Source of the DNA: Pieris napi
Lineage: Eukaryota > Arthropoda > Insecta > Lepidoptera > Pieridae
NCBI RefSeq assembly: GCF_905475465.1
Contig: NC_062256.1
Location: 10,053,662-10,117,661, forward strand
Direction of reading: 5' to 3'
Length of the DNA: 64,000 nt
The notes beneath the pieces were generated by a model, which worked only from the letters and a program-made list of their open reading frames with translations, searched no databases and was not told the DNA's origin. A program made the translations under genes and the position numbers. Positions 1 through 11,132 of this stretch are shown here, piece after piece (position 1 is the first letter of the stretch; every line of letters begins with the position of its first letter).

Positions 1-3000
1 CTTGGGGTCCTCCGGTGAGGGGCTGCGTCCGAACATAGGGTCCACTTCCAGCCACGAAGGTTTCCGTTCGAGAACCCCTTGTTGCGGACCGACGTTCTCT
101 CCTTCCATTCCCAAAGTCTCCGCTGAAAAAAATTGTATTTCTTTTGTAATTGACAAGTTACAAATATAATAACAATAACCAGTGGCAATCTTTTTAAGGC
201 TTATCTATTAGGTATCTGTTTCATGATCATGTGCCAATCTATTAGGCAATCAGGTGATCAGCCTCCTGTGCCTGATACAAGCCGTCGACTTTTTGGCTCT
301 AAGGCAAGAAGGTTTTCTCACGATGATATCCATCACCGTTCGAGCAAATGTTAAATGCGCAAATGGTCCATCGGTGCACAGCCGGGGATCGAACGACCCC
401 CGACCGACTTCAAGGATGAGAGTCGCACTCTGAAGCCACTAGGCCAACACTGCTCATTTAAAAGTTAAACATACATAAGTAAAACTGTTTACCTGTTGGA
501 AACAAACAAATATCTACTCACAATCGACATTAATAGACCTGGTCTTCTTGATGGCGCCTCTGACTGACATCCGTCTCCTCAGAGTGCGACCTCGCGGTGC
601 AGTCGGCTTAGATAAGAAATTGACCTTAGTGCTGAAGGACTTCAATAGATGTTCCTCCAAGTAGCTTTGTACTTGCGGATTCAGTTCTGTAAGGTGCGAC
701 ATAACAAAATGTACCTTAACACAAAGGAAAAAGGCGTTATGTCAATTGAATTGATACTAATACTGCATAATCTAAACACAGTTTCACAATTAAATAGTTT
801 TGTGTTGTTGGATATATGTTAGTTTATCCTTCGCATATTTATAAACAATTATGCTAAAACTTATTGAAATCCTTTTAGTAGCTTTGGGTGGTTATTTCGC
901 AAAATTTTATGTTCATCATTAAATATGGGGAGAAAATTTTGACCATAAACACAAAATACGTCTCCCAAATGAGTAAAAGTAAAAGAAGTGATATGTTAAT
1001 GTATATTTTTACAAATTTCACACATACTATCAGGATACCCGTCCTCCTGGCTTCCCAGAAAACTCAAGTTAGTTATGGCCGAAGTGCTTAAAAAGTCCCC
1101 GAGGTTACCGAGAGTCACTCTCGTCCCGTTAATGTAACCGGACTTCAACTTCTTCATCGTTGTTATCATGGCCATTGGGATTTTACCATGATCTGAAATT
1201 GTTGTCAAATTAAGCTTACATTTTCATTATAGATATTCGATTTCTTAGCAACAAGACATTAGAGAAAGTTAGCGAAAGTTTTAGTTACAAAGCACAATGT
1301 ATCCGATCAATTAAAGCTCCGTATACATTAAGGTTTGAATACAAGGCTAGGGCCGAAAACAACCATTGCCTTTTATTTATTTACAACCAACACATACATG
1401 CATTTTTTAAATAGGTACCTCGATCAATATTTTTTTGTTTAAGACAGGTTCAAAATGATTTGCTACATTTCATTAGTATATTATGCCATCTCATTGTAAC
1501 TTAAAGTACGCCCATGCGTTATACATAGAACAGTATAAATTAAAAATACCTAATAAATACTGTGTGGCAAGTAAGGTAATTGTCGGTCTTCCCAACATTT
1601 GTTTCCAACTCATGCCAAGGAAAGCCACGTTCGCCGTAAACGTGCTGGCGAGCAACGCCGGGTCGCGAGTCATGTAGTACTCCTCGTAGTCAAAGTTCTG
1701 GGGCATTCATGCGGGTGTTATGACAACAAGGGAACAGGGGAATACGACATTATATTGTAATCTTTGACGATGGCTATTTATCCTAAAATGCCAGAGTCAC
1801 GGCCACCAATAATAGTAGAGCAGTTTCTACTAAGTTACTATTAATATTTGTTATAAATACATTATTTAACTTAACGTAGTAATAGACGAATCACGTATCG
1901 TTTATACGTTATTGGCATACTCGCGTCAGTGTTACTTTTATGTCATTTCTAATAGAAACTTCTCCATTATCATTGTTGTAACAAAAGTCAGTTATATGCT
2001 GGTTATCGCACATCTAAAATTGTTGTAAAACCAATCCAATGATCCAATGTACTACTATTTATTGTAGCGATGGTAAATGCAACTCAAAGCGTGGTATGCA
2101 CGTTACCACATACTCGTATTAAAAGCCGACATAAGTGTTAATTTGTTTGAACGGGGCACAAAGTAAGCGAACTAAATAAATTTGGAATAAATACCTAAAT
2201 TCATTTGATTCAAAGTTAATACAATAAGAGGCCTTCCCAGGAGATTTTGCCACGAGGACTTCAAGAAATAAATTTCTGATTTGAGCATGTCTACCATCAG
2301 TTCATAGTCAGACGCTATGTAGAAACGCTTCATATCAGAGAACTAACAAACAAAACAATGTCGCTAATTATTTTGTAAAGAAAATAAAAACATGTTTTCA
2401 AAACTATTTAAGAGACTCACCTGCGGTGTAAACGCAAAGATTCTATCGTTTAATGAATAAAGCTTGCTCGTACTTAATATTCCCACGTCCCGCGACTTTC
2501 TTCCCGACAAACCCAATTTTTTGTTTCTACCTAAAAACATATACCATTATTATGACTCTCATTTAATGTGAAACACTAGATCTAATATTACATAGTATTA
2601 TTTTTTAGGAAAATATTATCATTTAAATGTACCATGTGCCTGGTTTCGGGTTTAAACATTGTAAAAGTTTAAAGGCAGGCAACCTATCATTAAGTTAACA
2701 TAATGATCGTTTAAACTTATTTCTAATAATATTACCCAATACTACTTTACCAGCGGCCAGCGTTTGTTCTGACTTTTCTGCCTTAGATCATCTTTATATT
2801 TTATTTAACATTCAAAAGTGCCATTTTAGGTGGTCTAAATGGACTAAATGATTTGACTTGACTTTGACAAATAATTCAAACTCAAAAATCATTTATTCAT
2901 ATAGGTAACAACACAATGTACACTTATGAACGTCAAAAAAAATGAAATGCTTCTAATTTTACATTTACTGCCAGATCGCAAATCAAGGGCGTAGAACGGA

Positions 3001-6000
3001 AGAGTAGAACTGGCAATAAACTCTCCGCCACTCTTTTAAATCGCCTTTTTAATCATTCAACTTGATGTAACAGTCACTCGAATATTTAAATGCAATACCT
3101 AAGTAAGTATAGAGATGACTCAGCACTCTCGCTGGCTGGACTTCAATTGGAGCTACTTCATGAATGGTTTGCACGTGTAGGTCATACTCCATTAATTTGT
3201 CTCTGATTTCACTATCCTCAGCCAATATGACTATTTGCACTACGACGTCAGGTTTCTTTTCCGAACATAACCTTCTGTTCAATGGATCTAACTCGCCGAC
3301 GGCAAGAAAACCCTGTAAGTGACAAAAGTAATTTATATACTAGTATAATAGATAAAAGAAAATATTACGCCGTCCCCCACTGCTGAAATAACCTGTGCCA
3401 GAGGTTATTTCACTGAGACTTAGATATCCTCCCCGGCTGATACTTCGTACCTCTCCTACCCGGTGTACAAATTAGAACATTCATTTGTGCCGCGGGCGGT
3501 AGGTTGTGAGTATGTCTGCTCTCGGCGCCTCAGGACGCTCGAAGGAACAGAGCTTTATAATCTCTGGCTGCACGTAGACTGCGGAAATGAGGAAATCCAC
3601 TGACTCATGCAGCACATACAACATGGAACTTTTTATTCCACTATCTACGGTGCCGATTGGTGGCAAGTCCCTGCCTTAGTTTAAACGCTCGTAAGCGATC
3701 AATGCTTTAGTATAGTTTGTGCAGAAGCGCCGATATCCTGTGATGCGACTTTCGGCGATTTTAAAAATTATTTAACTCAGCATCCAGTCCTTCAAACGGG
3801 AAATCGCTAGAGCGAACACAGAGCACATTGCAGGTTTGGCGAGATATTGGCCCGCCTGCCTTCAGGGACTTGAGCCTTCTGGACTCTTGCTGTCCAGAAG
3901 AAATTTCTATCAGCCCTCCATTCCACCACTGCACATGGAGGATGACTCGCTGGCCCTCACAGCAAAGGTGTAGGCCGATATTCTGGGCCGCTGGAAGTCG
4001 AATTCCACTTTCCGGTCCCTAAAAAAGGCGATCGCTCTGATCCGTCCAACTATCGCCCAATAACGATAACCTACTTTTTCTCCAAAATAGCGGAAATCAC
4101 TATTAACGGTCAGCTCCTATCTAGAGGGCCACTAGCTGATTAGCGATAGCCAGTACGGCTTTCTTCCTATTCGCTCAGCTGGTGACCTTCTCGTTTATCT
4201 TAAACATAGGTGGACAGAGGCAATTGAGTCCGAGGGGGAGGCGCTGGCGGTAAGTTTGGGCATAGCGTAAGCCTTCGATCGGGTGAGGCACAGAGCACTT
4301 CTTTCGAAGCTATGAGGCTCCCCGAGATATTATACAACTGGACTTCCAGCATTCGCGCTGATCGGACCATCAAGTTCGTCAGCGTCCAAGCATGTTCCGA
4401 CCTAAACCTAAGCTTTCACGCCACACCCACAATGCTCTGTATCACCCATATGCATAATAAACAGTATTGGGGATAGGCCATGATACACTGTTTATTATCA
4501 TTCATTGCTATGCGGACTGTAGAGTATCTATACACTGGCCGTGCAGGTATTTCTCGGGCAGTTGTCGATTAGTATCGAAAGAAACTTGTGTTTGAAGTTG
4601 TAACCCTGCAACGTGGAGTGTCGGACTGTGGTCAACTAAATCCAATGCGGCAACGCACTTGCGCCTTTTGACTGCGCCACTAGAGCCTTCCGACAATGTT
4701 CTGGAGTGTCCATGGGCTGCGGTATCACTTTACATGAGGTCAGCCTCCTGCCCGTTATACTAAAAAAAACCCACACTTCTAAACCAAAAATCTAAACAAC
4801 AATTATGTTAAATATTTTTTTTTTTTTTTTATAAAACACGGGGCTAACGGGCAGGAGGCTCACCTGATGTTAAGTGATACCGCCGCCCATGGACACTCAC
4901 AATGCCAGAGGGCTCGCGAGTGCGTTGCCGGCCTTAAATATATAAACACCACCAAGGAATTGGTTAGGCAGATATTATTGGAAATATATACTCACTTCCT
5001 GTAACAGCTTTCCAAGAATATATAATGATTGAGCCCAAATGAAAGGACACCTCCCAAGAGGAATCCTTTCCTGACTGCCAGGGTCGCTTTGTTCCAAATG
5101 TGCCTTATCTGCAGGCACAGAATACAACTCTGGCACCAGCTTCATACCTTCATCCTTCCTAATCATAATCATTTCTAACTTTTGCATATATTCAGAGACA
5201 CTATTTTTATCACCTTGAAAGCAGTAGTCCATTATTAAATAACAGAAAAACAATGGCCATTCACACTCAATGTTTTCAAACATTCTTAATTCCCAAGGCT
5301 CATAATAAAGCCTATTTGGATCTTCTCTAGGTGTTTTATGGCCATCTCTCAGAAATCTTTTGCAGCCATATTTCCCTTGCAATTTAGTTACAATAGTTTC
5401 CCTTGTTTTTGCTATTAAAGATGGGTCATCAACAGCAAATGCTGGATAGCTAATAATGGAGAGGAGCCCTGAATCTAATTCTTTACTATTAGATTCTCTA
5501 GGCAGCATTGATTGCAATACTGCCTGACATTTTTGCGCTTCATCTGCTAAAACATGAATCACACTAGATGGACCACCTCGAGCTCCAAACAAATCCAACT
5601 CATTCATTGCCTCCAATGCTGCTTTAGCCATTCCAATTGAACTAGCATTCAGTTCAGGGAGACCATGATTTGTCTTATCACCTCTTTCCCAAATTCCATA
5701 ATCAGGTGTACAATAAGCTGATTCAATATAAAAAACTAAATTTTGAATGAAGGCTACTTCATCAAGTGAAAATACAATTTGCAACCCAGATGCTGTCATT
5801 TGGGCTAGGACAAGGAGGTAAAGGGAAATGGCATCTATTTGTAAATGACCCCATTCTGTGTCTGTAACAACAATACGACCCGTGATTGATGAATATTTAG
5901 CATGAAGAGAATCTAATGGATTTTGAGTACTCTTAAATTTCTCAACTTTTTCTTTTTGTTGCATCATAGCCATAAGAAGACCTAAAAATAAAATATTTAC

Positions 6001-6313
6001 TAGAAAATTTCTTAATAGTAACTTAGCAATACTATTCATATGTGTTGTGCTTGCCTCTCATAAGCTTTACACAGCTTTGTTCCAATTCATAAGTTTTGGC
6101 CCGATCTTCATCTTGATCTGCTATTTTCTTGAAGGCCATAGAAAGACCCCATACTGCTAATATACAATACAAATTGTCTCTTATCCAAGCGTGATCGTTA
6201 TGAGGGCTAGCTGGAAACAAGCCAGTCACAGGCTGCTGGTGGTCAAGAATTAACTTATGTACAATTCTCTGGTAGTAATCTAAACGTACACCAGAATTAC
6301 TACGAGTGCGCAT
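1..6313 (-). CDS. PHKA: Phosphorylase b kinase regulatory subunit alpha (5' part, 8 exon positions, continues beyond window)
   Basis: Regulatory alpha subunit of phosphorylase kinase, the cytosolic (alpha beta gamma delta)4 enzyme that activates glycogen phosphorylase. Exons in transcription order: 6313-6055, 5981-4996, 3312-3099, 2530-2421, then either 2342-2195 or 1697-1550, then 1192-1028, 686-522 and 122-<1. Every junction is phase-consistent; about 723 codons lie in the window, against roughly 1235 aa for vertebrate PHKA. The start MRTRSNSGVRLDYYQRIVHK matches the conserved PHKA N-terminus. The glucoamylase-like (GH15) domain follows, with blocks such as HAWIRDNLYCILAVWGLSMA, NASSIGMAKAALEAMNELDL and FENIECEWPLFFCYLIMDY. 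The later exons carry the RRRMSVRG phospho-site-like stretch and KTRSINVDSETLGMEGEN. Intron 1 (6054-5982) has a GC donor (GAG/GCAAGC) and an AG acceptor. Intron 2 holds a dead LINE. The phosphorylatable and C-terminal calmodulin-binding parts lie outside. The family call is secure. Confidence 0.95.
208..454 (-). repeat. tRNA-derived SINE copy
   Basis: Reverse-strand copy of the SINE seen complete at 50219-50496. Read on the minus strand, it starts GAGCAGTGTTGGCCTAGTGG (A-box-like) and has a B-box-like part near GATCCCCGGCTGTGCACC. It ends near the AGACACAGGAGGCTGATCACC-type 3' body. It lies in the PHKA intron between exons 7 and 8. Confidence 0.75.
1550..1697 (-). CDS. PHKA: PHKA alternative exon 5b (second, divergent version)
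   Basis: 148-bp exon read as NFDYEEYYMTRDPALLASTF... and ending ...MLGRPTITLLATQYLL plus one base. The acceptor is GCCCCAG/AAC, with a poor pyrimidine tract, and the donor is TTAG/GTATTT. It aligns without gaps to exon 5a over 49 residues, with 16 identical by my count, including the SW and LGRP anchors. If both exons were used, the frame would meet TGA within three codons of exon 5b. If both were skipped, exon 6 would also be read out of frame to an early stop. Only one of the two can therefore be used per mRNA. Confidence 0.85.
2195..2342 (-). CDS. PHKA: PHKA alternative exon 5a (vertebrate-like version)
   Basis: 148-bp exon read as FSDMKRFYIASDYELMVDML... and ending ...LLGRPLIVLTLNQMNL plus one base. 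The acceptor is TTAG/TTCTCT and the donor TTTAG/GTATTT. It enters in phase 0 from exon 4 (...FAFTPQ) and leaves in phase 1. It resembles the vertebrate PHKA segment at this point (F-D-FYLALD-EMIVEML). Its downstream neighbour 1550-1697 has the same length, the same phases and a homologous sequence, so the two look like mutually exclusive exons. Confidence 0.85.
2870..3048 (-). repeat. 3' tail of a non-LTR retrotransposon (family A)
   Basis: Reverse-strand match to the tails at 8334-8693 and 63480-63865. It shares AGTGGCGGAGAGTTTATTGC, the CCGTTCTACGCCCTTGATTTG block and the end ATGAATAAATGATTTTTGAG. Only the last ~180 bp are present, as expected for 5'-truncated LINE insertions. It ends about 50 bp from PHKA exon 3. 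Confidence 0.75.
3380..4775 (+). mobile_element. Degenerate non-LTR retrotransposon (family B) with reverse-transcriptase remnant
   Basis: In PHKA intron 2. Around 4020-4300 the plus strand still reads KGDRSDPSNYRPITITYFF, then SKIAEITINGQLL, and RWTEAIESEGEALAVSL, typical of a Jockey-type LINE reverse transcriptase, but with many stops and frameshifts. The end, GTGTCCATGGGCTGCGGTAT to CAGCCTCCTGCCCG near 4710-4755, is the common lepidopteran LINE tail. A related copy lies at 31980-32775. The upstream stretch 3390-3470 resembles the start of that second copy. No intact ORF remains. Confidence 0.75.
4840..4945 (-). repeat. Inverted second copy of the family B LINE tail
   Basis: Contains GGGCAGGAGGCTCACCTGAT, then GATACCGCCGCCCATGGACA, then GCTCGCGAGTGCGTTGCCGG. 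This is the well-known moth LINE 3' region in reverse orientation, preceded by a poly-T run at 4818-4831. It stands about 65 bp from the forward tail of the neighbouring copy, making a tail-to-tail pair. Confidence 0.7.
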
Positions 6314-6791
6314 CGTGAAAAATAATCATTAACTAATGAATTTAAATCTCTACTTCATAATTTAACACCTTACAAAGTTCCTATAGTAAAAATATAAAAC
6401 ATAATAAAAATATCTGATCTCATGAAACGCATAATCGTAATATTTTTATTAATAGATATGTCATTTGAAAGTCAAATTTGTCAAGGTTGTCAATTAACAT
6501 ATGATTGAAGTTAAATGTTGACAGTCTCTACCTTTAAAGTCTGCCAAGTATTGAGTGACGTCTGACTGCTGACAACGTCGAGTCTTGGTGTTGACACGTC
6601 CTTTAGCTAATAGCTTTTACATTTTAATTTTTGACATCAATTGTTGTGATGGTGTAGGTAAACAGCATAACTTTTATTTTTATAATAATTATTTTCTTTT
6701 GTAGCTTTTTATGTATATTTTTAATCAGTTTTTACTTATTTTTTTATTAAGTGGTAGTTACTTTTTTGTTTTTTAAAAGCCAAAGATAAAC
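6314..6791. promoter_or_regulatory. Shared divergent promoter region, PHKA (-) and membrane protein gene (+)
   Basis: 478 bp separate the two divergent start codons. The region is AT-rich. I saw no clear TATA box or initiator that could be assigned to either gene. A stretch around 6560-6600 is slightly richer in G+C. The bidirectional assignment rests only on the geometry. Confidence 0.5.
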
Positions 6792-7478
6792 ATGACTCTT
6801 ATTCGACTATTTTGTGCCGTGTTTTTATTTCTGCCTTCTACAAAGAACGTGTACTCCGAACAAATTGTAACTACTTCAAACGATATTAAAATTCTTCCTA
6901 ACTTACTACAGCACTTGAACAAAAAGTTATTAATTGAGAGTGAGGGTGGCCCTCTAACAAACACAACAGTCACTTTACCAAAAGAAAATAATTCTATGGT
7001 TATAAATTTAGATACAGAACTAGTGAAAAATAAAAGCAATTCGGTAGTTCCACGAAAAGGTGTAAAATATCACCTCGAAGAAAATAAAAGTAATGAGAAA
7101 GATTCACTTTCTAGTGGTGATATGATCACACTAGATGAAAGTTCCAATTTCACAAACACTCTTAAACCTATTTCAAACAAAAGTGGGTTGCAAATTGAAG
7201 AAAAGCATAATAAAACAATAGTACATAAGCCAACTGTACTTTCCTCACAAATTTTGGACAAGTTGAGTGAAAAGATTGAATTCCAGCCAGATTCCAAAGT
7301 GAAAAAAATTCATGAAAATAGTCATCCTGATCTTGTTATGCCTATTGTAATAACTATATTAGTTGTACCAATGTTTGCAGTTGTTGGGTACATGGCTCTA
7401 AAGAGAGGACAAGATGCCTGGAAAAACCGACATTATAAAAGAATGGATTTCCTATTGGATGGAATGTACAATGATTAA
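6792..7478 (+). CDS. Single-pass type I membrane protein, single exon, unknown function
   Basis: 228 aa, uninterrupted. Residues 1-23 form a signal peptide (MTLIRLFCAVFLFLPSTKNV...). Residues 24-175 are a polar Asn/Ser/Lys-rich extracellular part with several N-glycosylation sequons (NTT, NFT, NKS, NKT). Residues ~180-203 form the transmembrane helix (PIVITILVVPMFAVVGYMAL). A short basic then acidic cytosolic tail ends HYKRMDFLLDGMYND. The crisp membrane-plus-tail block looks like the conserved part; the ectodomain looks fast-evolving. I do not recognise a named family. Polyadenylation signals AATAAA lie at 7672-7677 and 7775-7780. It is probably transcribed from the promoter shared with PHKA. 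Confidence 0.8.
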   Translation: MTLIRLFCAVFLFLPSTKNVYSEQIVTTSNDIKILPNLLQHLNKKLLIESEGGPLTNTTVTLPKENNSMVINLDTELVKNKSNSVVPRKGVKYHLEENKSNEKDSLSSGDMITLDESSNFTNTLKPISNKSGLQIEEKHNKTIVHKPTVLSSQILDKLSEKIEFQPDSKVKKIHENSHPDLVMPIVITILVVPMFAVVGYMALKRGQDAWKNRHYKRMDFLLDGMYND

Positions 7479-7935
7479 TATCTTAGGATCCATACAATTT
7501 TATATATTTTTGTAGATGAAATTGATTGTGATTTTAGTTAATATTATGGAGAATGAGCTACTCTACAAGTTGTGTTACTATTATAGTTAATAACAATGAA
7601 TATCTCCATGTTATATGATATTGCATTTTGTAACTATTGAAAAATTTTTTATAAAGATTTAAGGTATAAGCAATAAATGGTGCTGTATTTGTAAAATATA
7701 TTGTGATAAAAGAATTTATATTTTGTCTGTGTTCAGATTTGCTGAAGCTGAAGGTGTGCGCTCAATACAAGAGTAATAAATTTACACATTTTGCAGTCCA
7801 CTGGCTATAAAAAGATTTTACACATATATCATATGTCTTCCAAGAGCAATGTATTACTTATATATCTTTACTAAATGGTTATAATAATGAACATTTATTT
7901 CAAAATGCTTTATTTTATATTTTGTCATTTTATTT

Positions 7936-8098
7936 TTCCTGTGCCTGCAAAGGCTGTTGATTTTGTAATCTTAGGCATGCCGGTTTTCTCTATAATGTCT
8001 TCTGTCTATGAGTAAGAAAAATCCACTGGTGAATAGGCGTGATTCGGACGCACGGCCTCAAAGACGACTTGCACGCTTAAACCACTATGCCAACATTG
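7936..8098 (-). repeat. Diverged tRNA-derived SINE copy
   Basis: Degenerate relative of the SINE at 30635-30894. It keeps the order CTGTGCCTG, GCCGGTTTTCTC, GATTCGGACGCACGGCCTC, TTGCACGCTTAAACCACTAT and GCCAACATTG. It lies just downstream of the membrane-protein gene. Confidence 0.55.
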
Positions 8099-8333
8099 TT
8101 TATCTTATTTAAATAAATATATTTTTAATTACATAAAATAAAAATTTTAATTACATATTAATTTCTTATTATTTTATTACCAATACACATTATATGGGTT
8201 ATATTTTGTTACTAGTAAAAATGACGACGAAATGTAATAGAGTATTGACTTTTTGATAGGTACTTTTAAACTTTGGTGACTGTCGTACTTGAATTCGTGT
8301 ATGCGGTGATGTTAATTATTTCGACTATGTGTT

Positions 8334-8693
8334 TGCGTGTTGTTCCCACTAGAATGTAAGTGCGTGCTCCTATTTCACCATGCCTCCTGCTGATAGGGGA
8401 CAAGTCTTTGTTTTTAATTTATGTTATTATTATTAATTACTTAAGATGTCATGTGGAACATGGTGTAATGGTTGCAGCTCCTTACAAACGTTGTGTAAAA
8501 AAAAAACATGGCGATTAAAAAGAGTGGCGGAGAGTTTATTGCCAGTTCTTCTCTTCCGTTCTACGCCCTTGATTTGAGAACTGGCGGTAAATGTAAAATT
8601 AGAAGCATTAACATGTATTTCTTTAATGACGAATCACAAGTGTACAGTGCTGTGTTACCTACGTGAATAAATGATTTTTGAATTTGAATTTAA
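8334..8693 (+). repeat. 3' tail of non-LTR retrotransposon (family A)
   Basis: Longest clean copy along with 63480-63865. It starts near GTTGTTCCCACTAGAATGTA, passes CATGCCTCCTGCTGATAGGG and AGTGGCGGAGAGTTTATTGC, and ends ATGATTTTTGAATTTGAATT, a short-repeat tail typical of RTE-like elements. No coding part is present. Confidence 0.75.
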
Positions 8694-8899
8694 ATGACCG
8701 AACATGGGTTTTATTTTTTGTGACTGATATGAATAGTTCCAGGTCGTAGATAGAGTATAGAACCATAGTCCGTCTACGTTCCAGGTGAATAATATATTTC
8801 AAATATTATGTCGCCTAGCTCTTGATTTTGCTACAATTTTTTTTTTTAAATTAGGATTTGGTTCATATGATTGCGTATTACGTTACTCGGTTACTATTA

Positions 8900-9450
8900 G
8901 GCCATGTTCAGATGGCAAAAATTTGACACGCGTTTGCAAATCACGCGACTAGACACTTGTGGTATTATCATACAACTGTTCAGTGTTCACATGAGCATTG
9001 AGCACACGTTAACACTTAACGCAGGTGATCGCGAGTTGCCTGGCGCTTTGACATGCATGTAAGTTGTAACGTCCGTAGACTGTTCAGCAGTTGAGCGCGC
9101 GCTTTTTTCGTATTCAGTCCAAAATGAGTGAATCTCTATATATCAATATTGAAATCGATTTACTAATTGATGAAGTCCGGAAAAGGCCAGCGATTTGGGA
9201 TATAGCTTCAGAATCCTATAAAAATAAAAATTTTAAACGACGTGCTTGGGATGTGTCTCTCAAGAAGACTTTTGTAAAATAACCACAAAATAATAGCTTC
9301 TTCCACTTCCATTTTTTAAACTCTATCGAAACAGACTGACGAGTGACGAGCTCTCACAATTCGCAACGCGCGTAGCGCTTGTCATCTGAATTCTTTATAA
9401 ATATGACCTGCGTTAACGCCTGTTACATGTCATAAGTTCACATGTGATGA
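8900..9450 (+). mobile_element. PIF/Harbinger-type remnant with MADF-domain fragment
   Basis: The left end GGCCATGTTCAGATGGC follows TTA. A decayed match to its complement (GTCATCTGAATTC) lies near 9380, and AACGCAGGT / ACCTGCGTT near 9018 and 9407 are also complementary. Inside, 9124-9282 (+) reads MSESLYINIEIDLLIDEVRK, then RPAIWDIASESYKNKNFKRR and AWD. This is the start of a MADF/Myb-SANT-like DNA-binding domain, as found in the second protein of PIF/Harbinger transposons. It stops after ~53 residues, so this is a dead or non-autonomous copy. Confidence 0.55.
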
Positions 9451-10370
9451 TGTGATGTGACTCTAGTGATGTTCCGACTAGTCGGAAAAAAGCGCCGACT
9501 ATCTATATTAAAGATATTAAAGACTATATTAAAGAAAGCGATGGTTGTTCAGAAGTTTTTAATATATTATTTAGTCAGTGTAATCATTATAGCCTTAACC
9601 ACTCAAAATCTAATGAAATGTACTTTTTTATTTGTATTTTTATACTTAGACGCAACTTCGGCAACCAAAATTACTTGGAAAGGTTCCAATCAAGGTCCCC
9701 CGAGATACCTACATAATCAGTATCATCAAATTCAGGCGACGTATTTATAAATCCAACCCCACATTATAAGAATCAAAAATGAGAAATTATGTCATTTACG
9801 AGAAAGCAAATAAGAAAGCAAGTTAAAAGTTATGATCGCGATGGCGGCAGATGGTCCGTCGAAGAGATGGAGCAGGATAGAACGGAATGGACTTACATAC
9901 CAGTTACCACTGGTATATATATAAAAGTGCCGTAGAGGCCATGGCTTGTTTTAACGGATCAGAAGATCCAATAACAATAGCTAACGATAAGTTAAAAGCC
10001 ACCCTCGAGTTAAAGCTAACTCAGACTAGGATAAAAGAGCCCGGCTTCACCGGGGAAGGCAGCCCACCTTTTCTACGTATTCGTACGTCAGGCGATTGAC
10101 CACTAAATAAATTACTCCCTAAAAACCCCTCGACATCTTCATTCTATTGTTATTGTATATTGTTTACAAAAAAACATCTTTTGCGTTAAACGTGAACATA
10201 CCGAGTGTTCATGTATCTAATAACACAATAATTGGGAATAATCTGTAAACTCAACAATACAATTGGGGATAATCTGTAATCTCAATATATTATGTTATTG
10301 TTTTATGTTCTGACAGAAGCCAGATTCGTCATTCGTTCTTTTGACTTGTAGTCAGTAATCAGTTTGTCAT
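9451..10370. other. Intergenic region before ADCY9
   Basis: Contains two short plus ORFs (9457-9750 and 9887-10099). Their composition (SVEEMEQDRTEWTYIPVTT and similar) suggests an unrecognised transposon fragment. I could not assign a family. No splice or promoter signal was found that links them to a neighbouring gene. Confidence 0.35.
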
Positions 10371-10640
10371 TTTGTCTGACACGGTTAGCGCTTGCGGAGA
10401 TCGAGCTATGAAATATGAAATTAATTTCGCGAGTGTATTAGTGATGATAAATGATAATAATCGCTTGTCCAGCCGTTTTGAGTTTTTAATTGGGTCTTGT
10501 TACAATTATTGAAAATACTGACATGTTCAAAATATTTTTAAATTGTAGTTTGTACCAATTATATTGTTAATTTTCTATTTTATCATAAACACAGTTGCAA
10601 AAGTGATTTGTTTTACAAAAACTTTAACCTTGGTCTTAAA

Positions 10641-11122
10641 ATGGTGAGTCTATGCACAGCAGCAATTGCTATCTAGTATTTACTTCGGTATTTCTTAATG
10701 TTAAAATGCATTTTATGAATGTTTTGTAAGCTTTATTTTTTCCGACCCTCACAGGACCCATGACTTCTGTGAAAATTTTATTATAAATGTTAGATTTGAA
10801 CATTACCTTACTGAAAGTAGTTTAATAAGTGGGTGAGCTGTTAGTCAAAACACTAGTATGTTTTAACTATAAAAATATTCTAATATATGCCATTTAAGAA
10901 AGTTAAATTAAGAAACAATAATATCTCTGTTTACAATTATTTTTGGTCATTAGTGATGACTCTAATGACCTAGATATCAATCATTATGATTACAGTACTA
11001 GGTGCAATTACATTAGTGTTAATTTTTTACATTATACTTGTAGAAAAAGGTTTTTCTTTATACAGGTTCAAGATGGTATTTCTTCAGGGATTCATCTAAA
11101 AAATGGGTTGCCGAGTGAATAA
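10641..11122 (+). promoter_or_regulatory. Spliced upstream ORF in the ADCY9 5'UTR
   Basis: A probable 5'UTR exon ends CTTAAAATG/GTGAGTC at 10643, and the next begins TTATACAG/GTTCAAG at 11066. Joining them makes a small ORF whose ATG is the last codon of the first exon. It reads MVQDGISSGIHLKNGLPSE and stops at 11120-11122, 10 bases before the main ATG at 11133. A uORF this close upstream would be expected to lower or gate ADCY9 translation. The transcription start was not located; it probably lies within 10330-10600. Confidence 0.5.
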
Positions 11123-11132
11123 ATAAAACACC

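Noticed and set aside
3481..3666. 61-aa minus ORF in PHKA intron 2
   Set aside because: PHKA exons 2 and 3 join in phase without it, and it sits beside LINE sequence; no family match.
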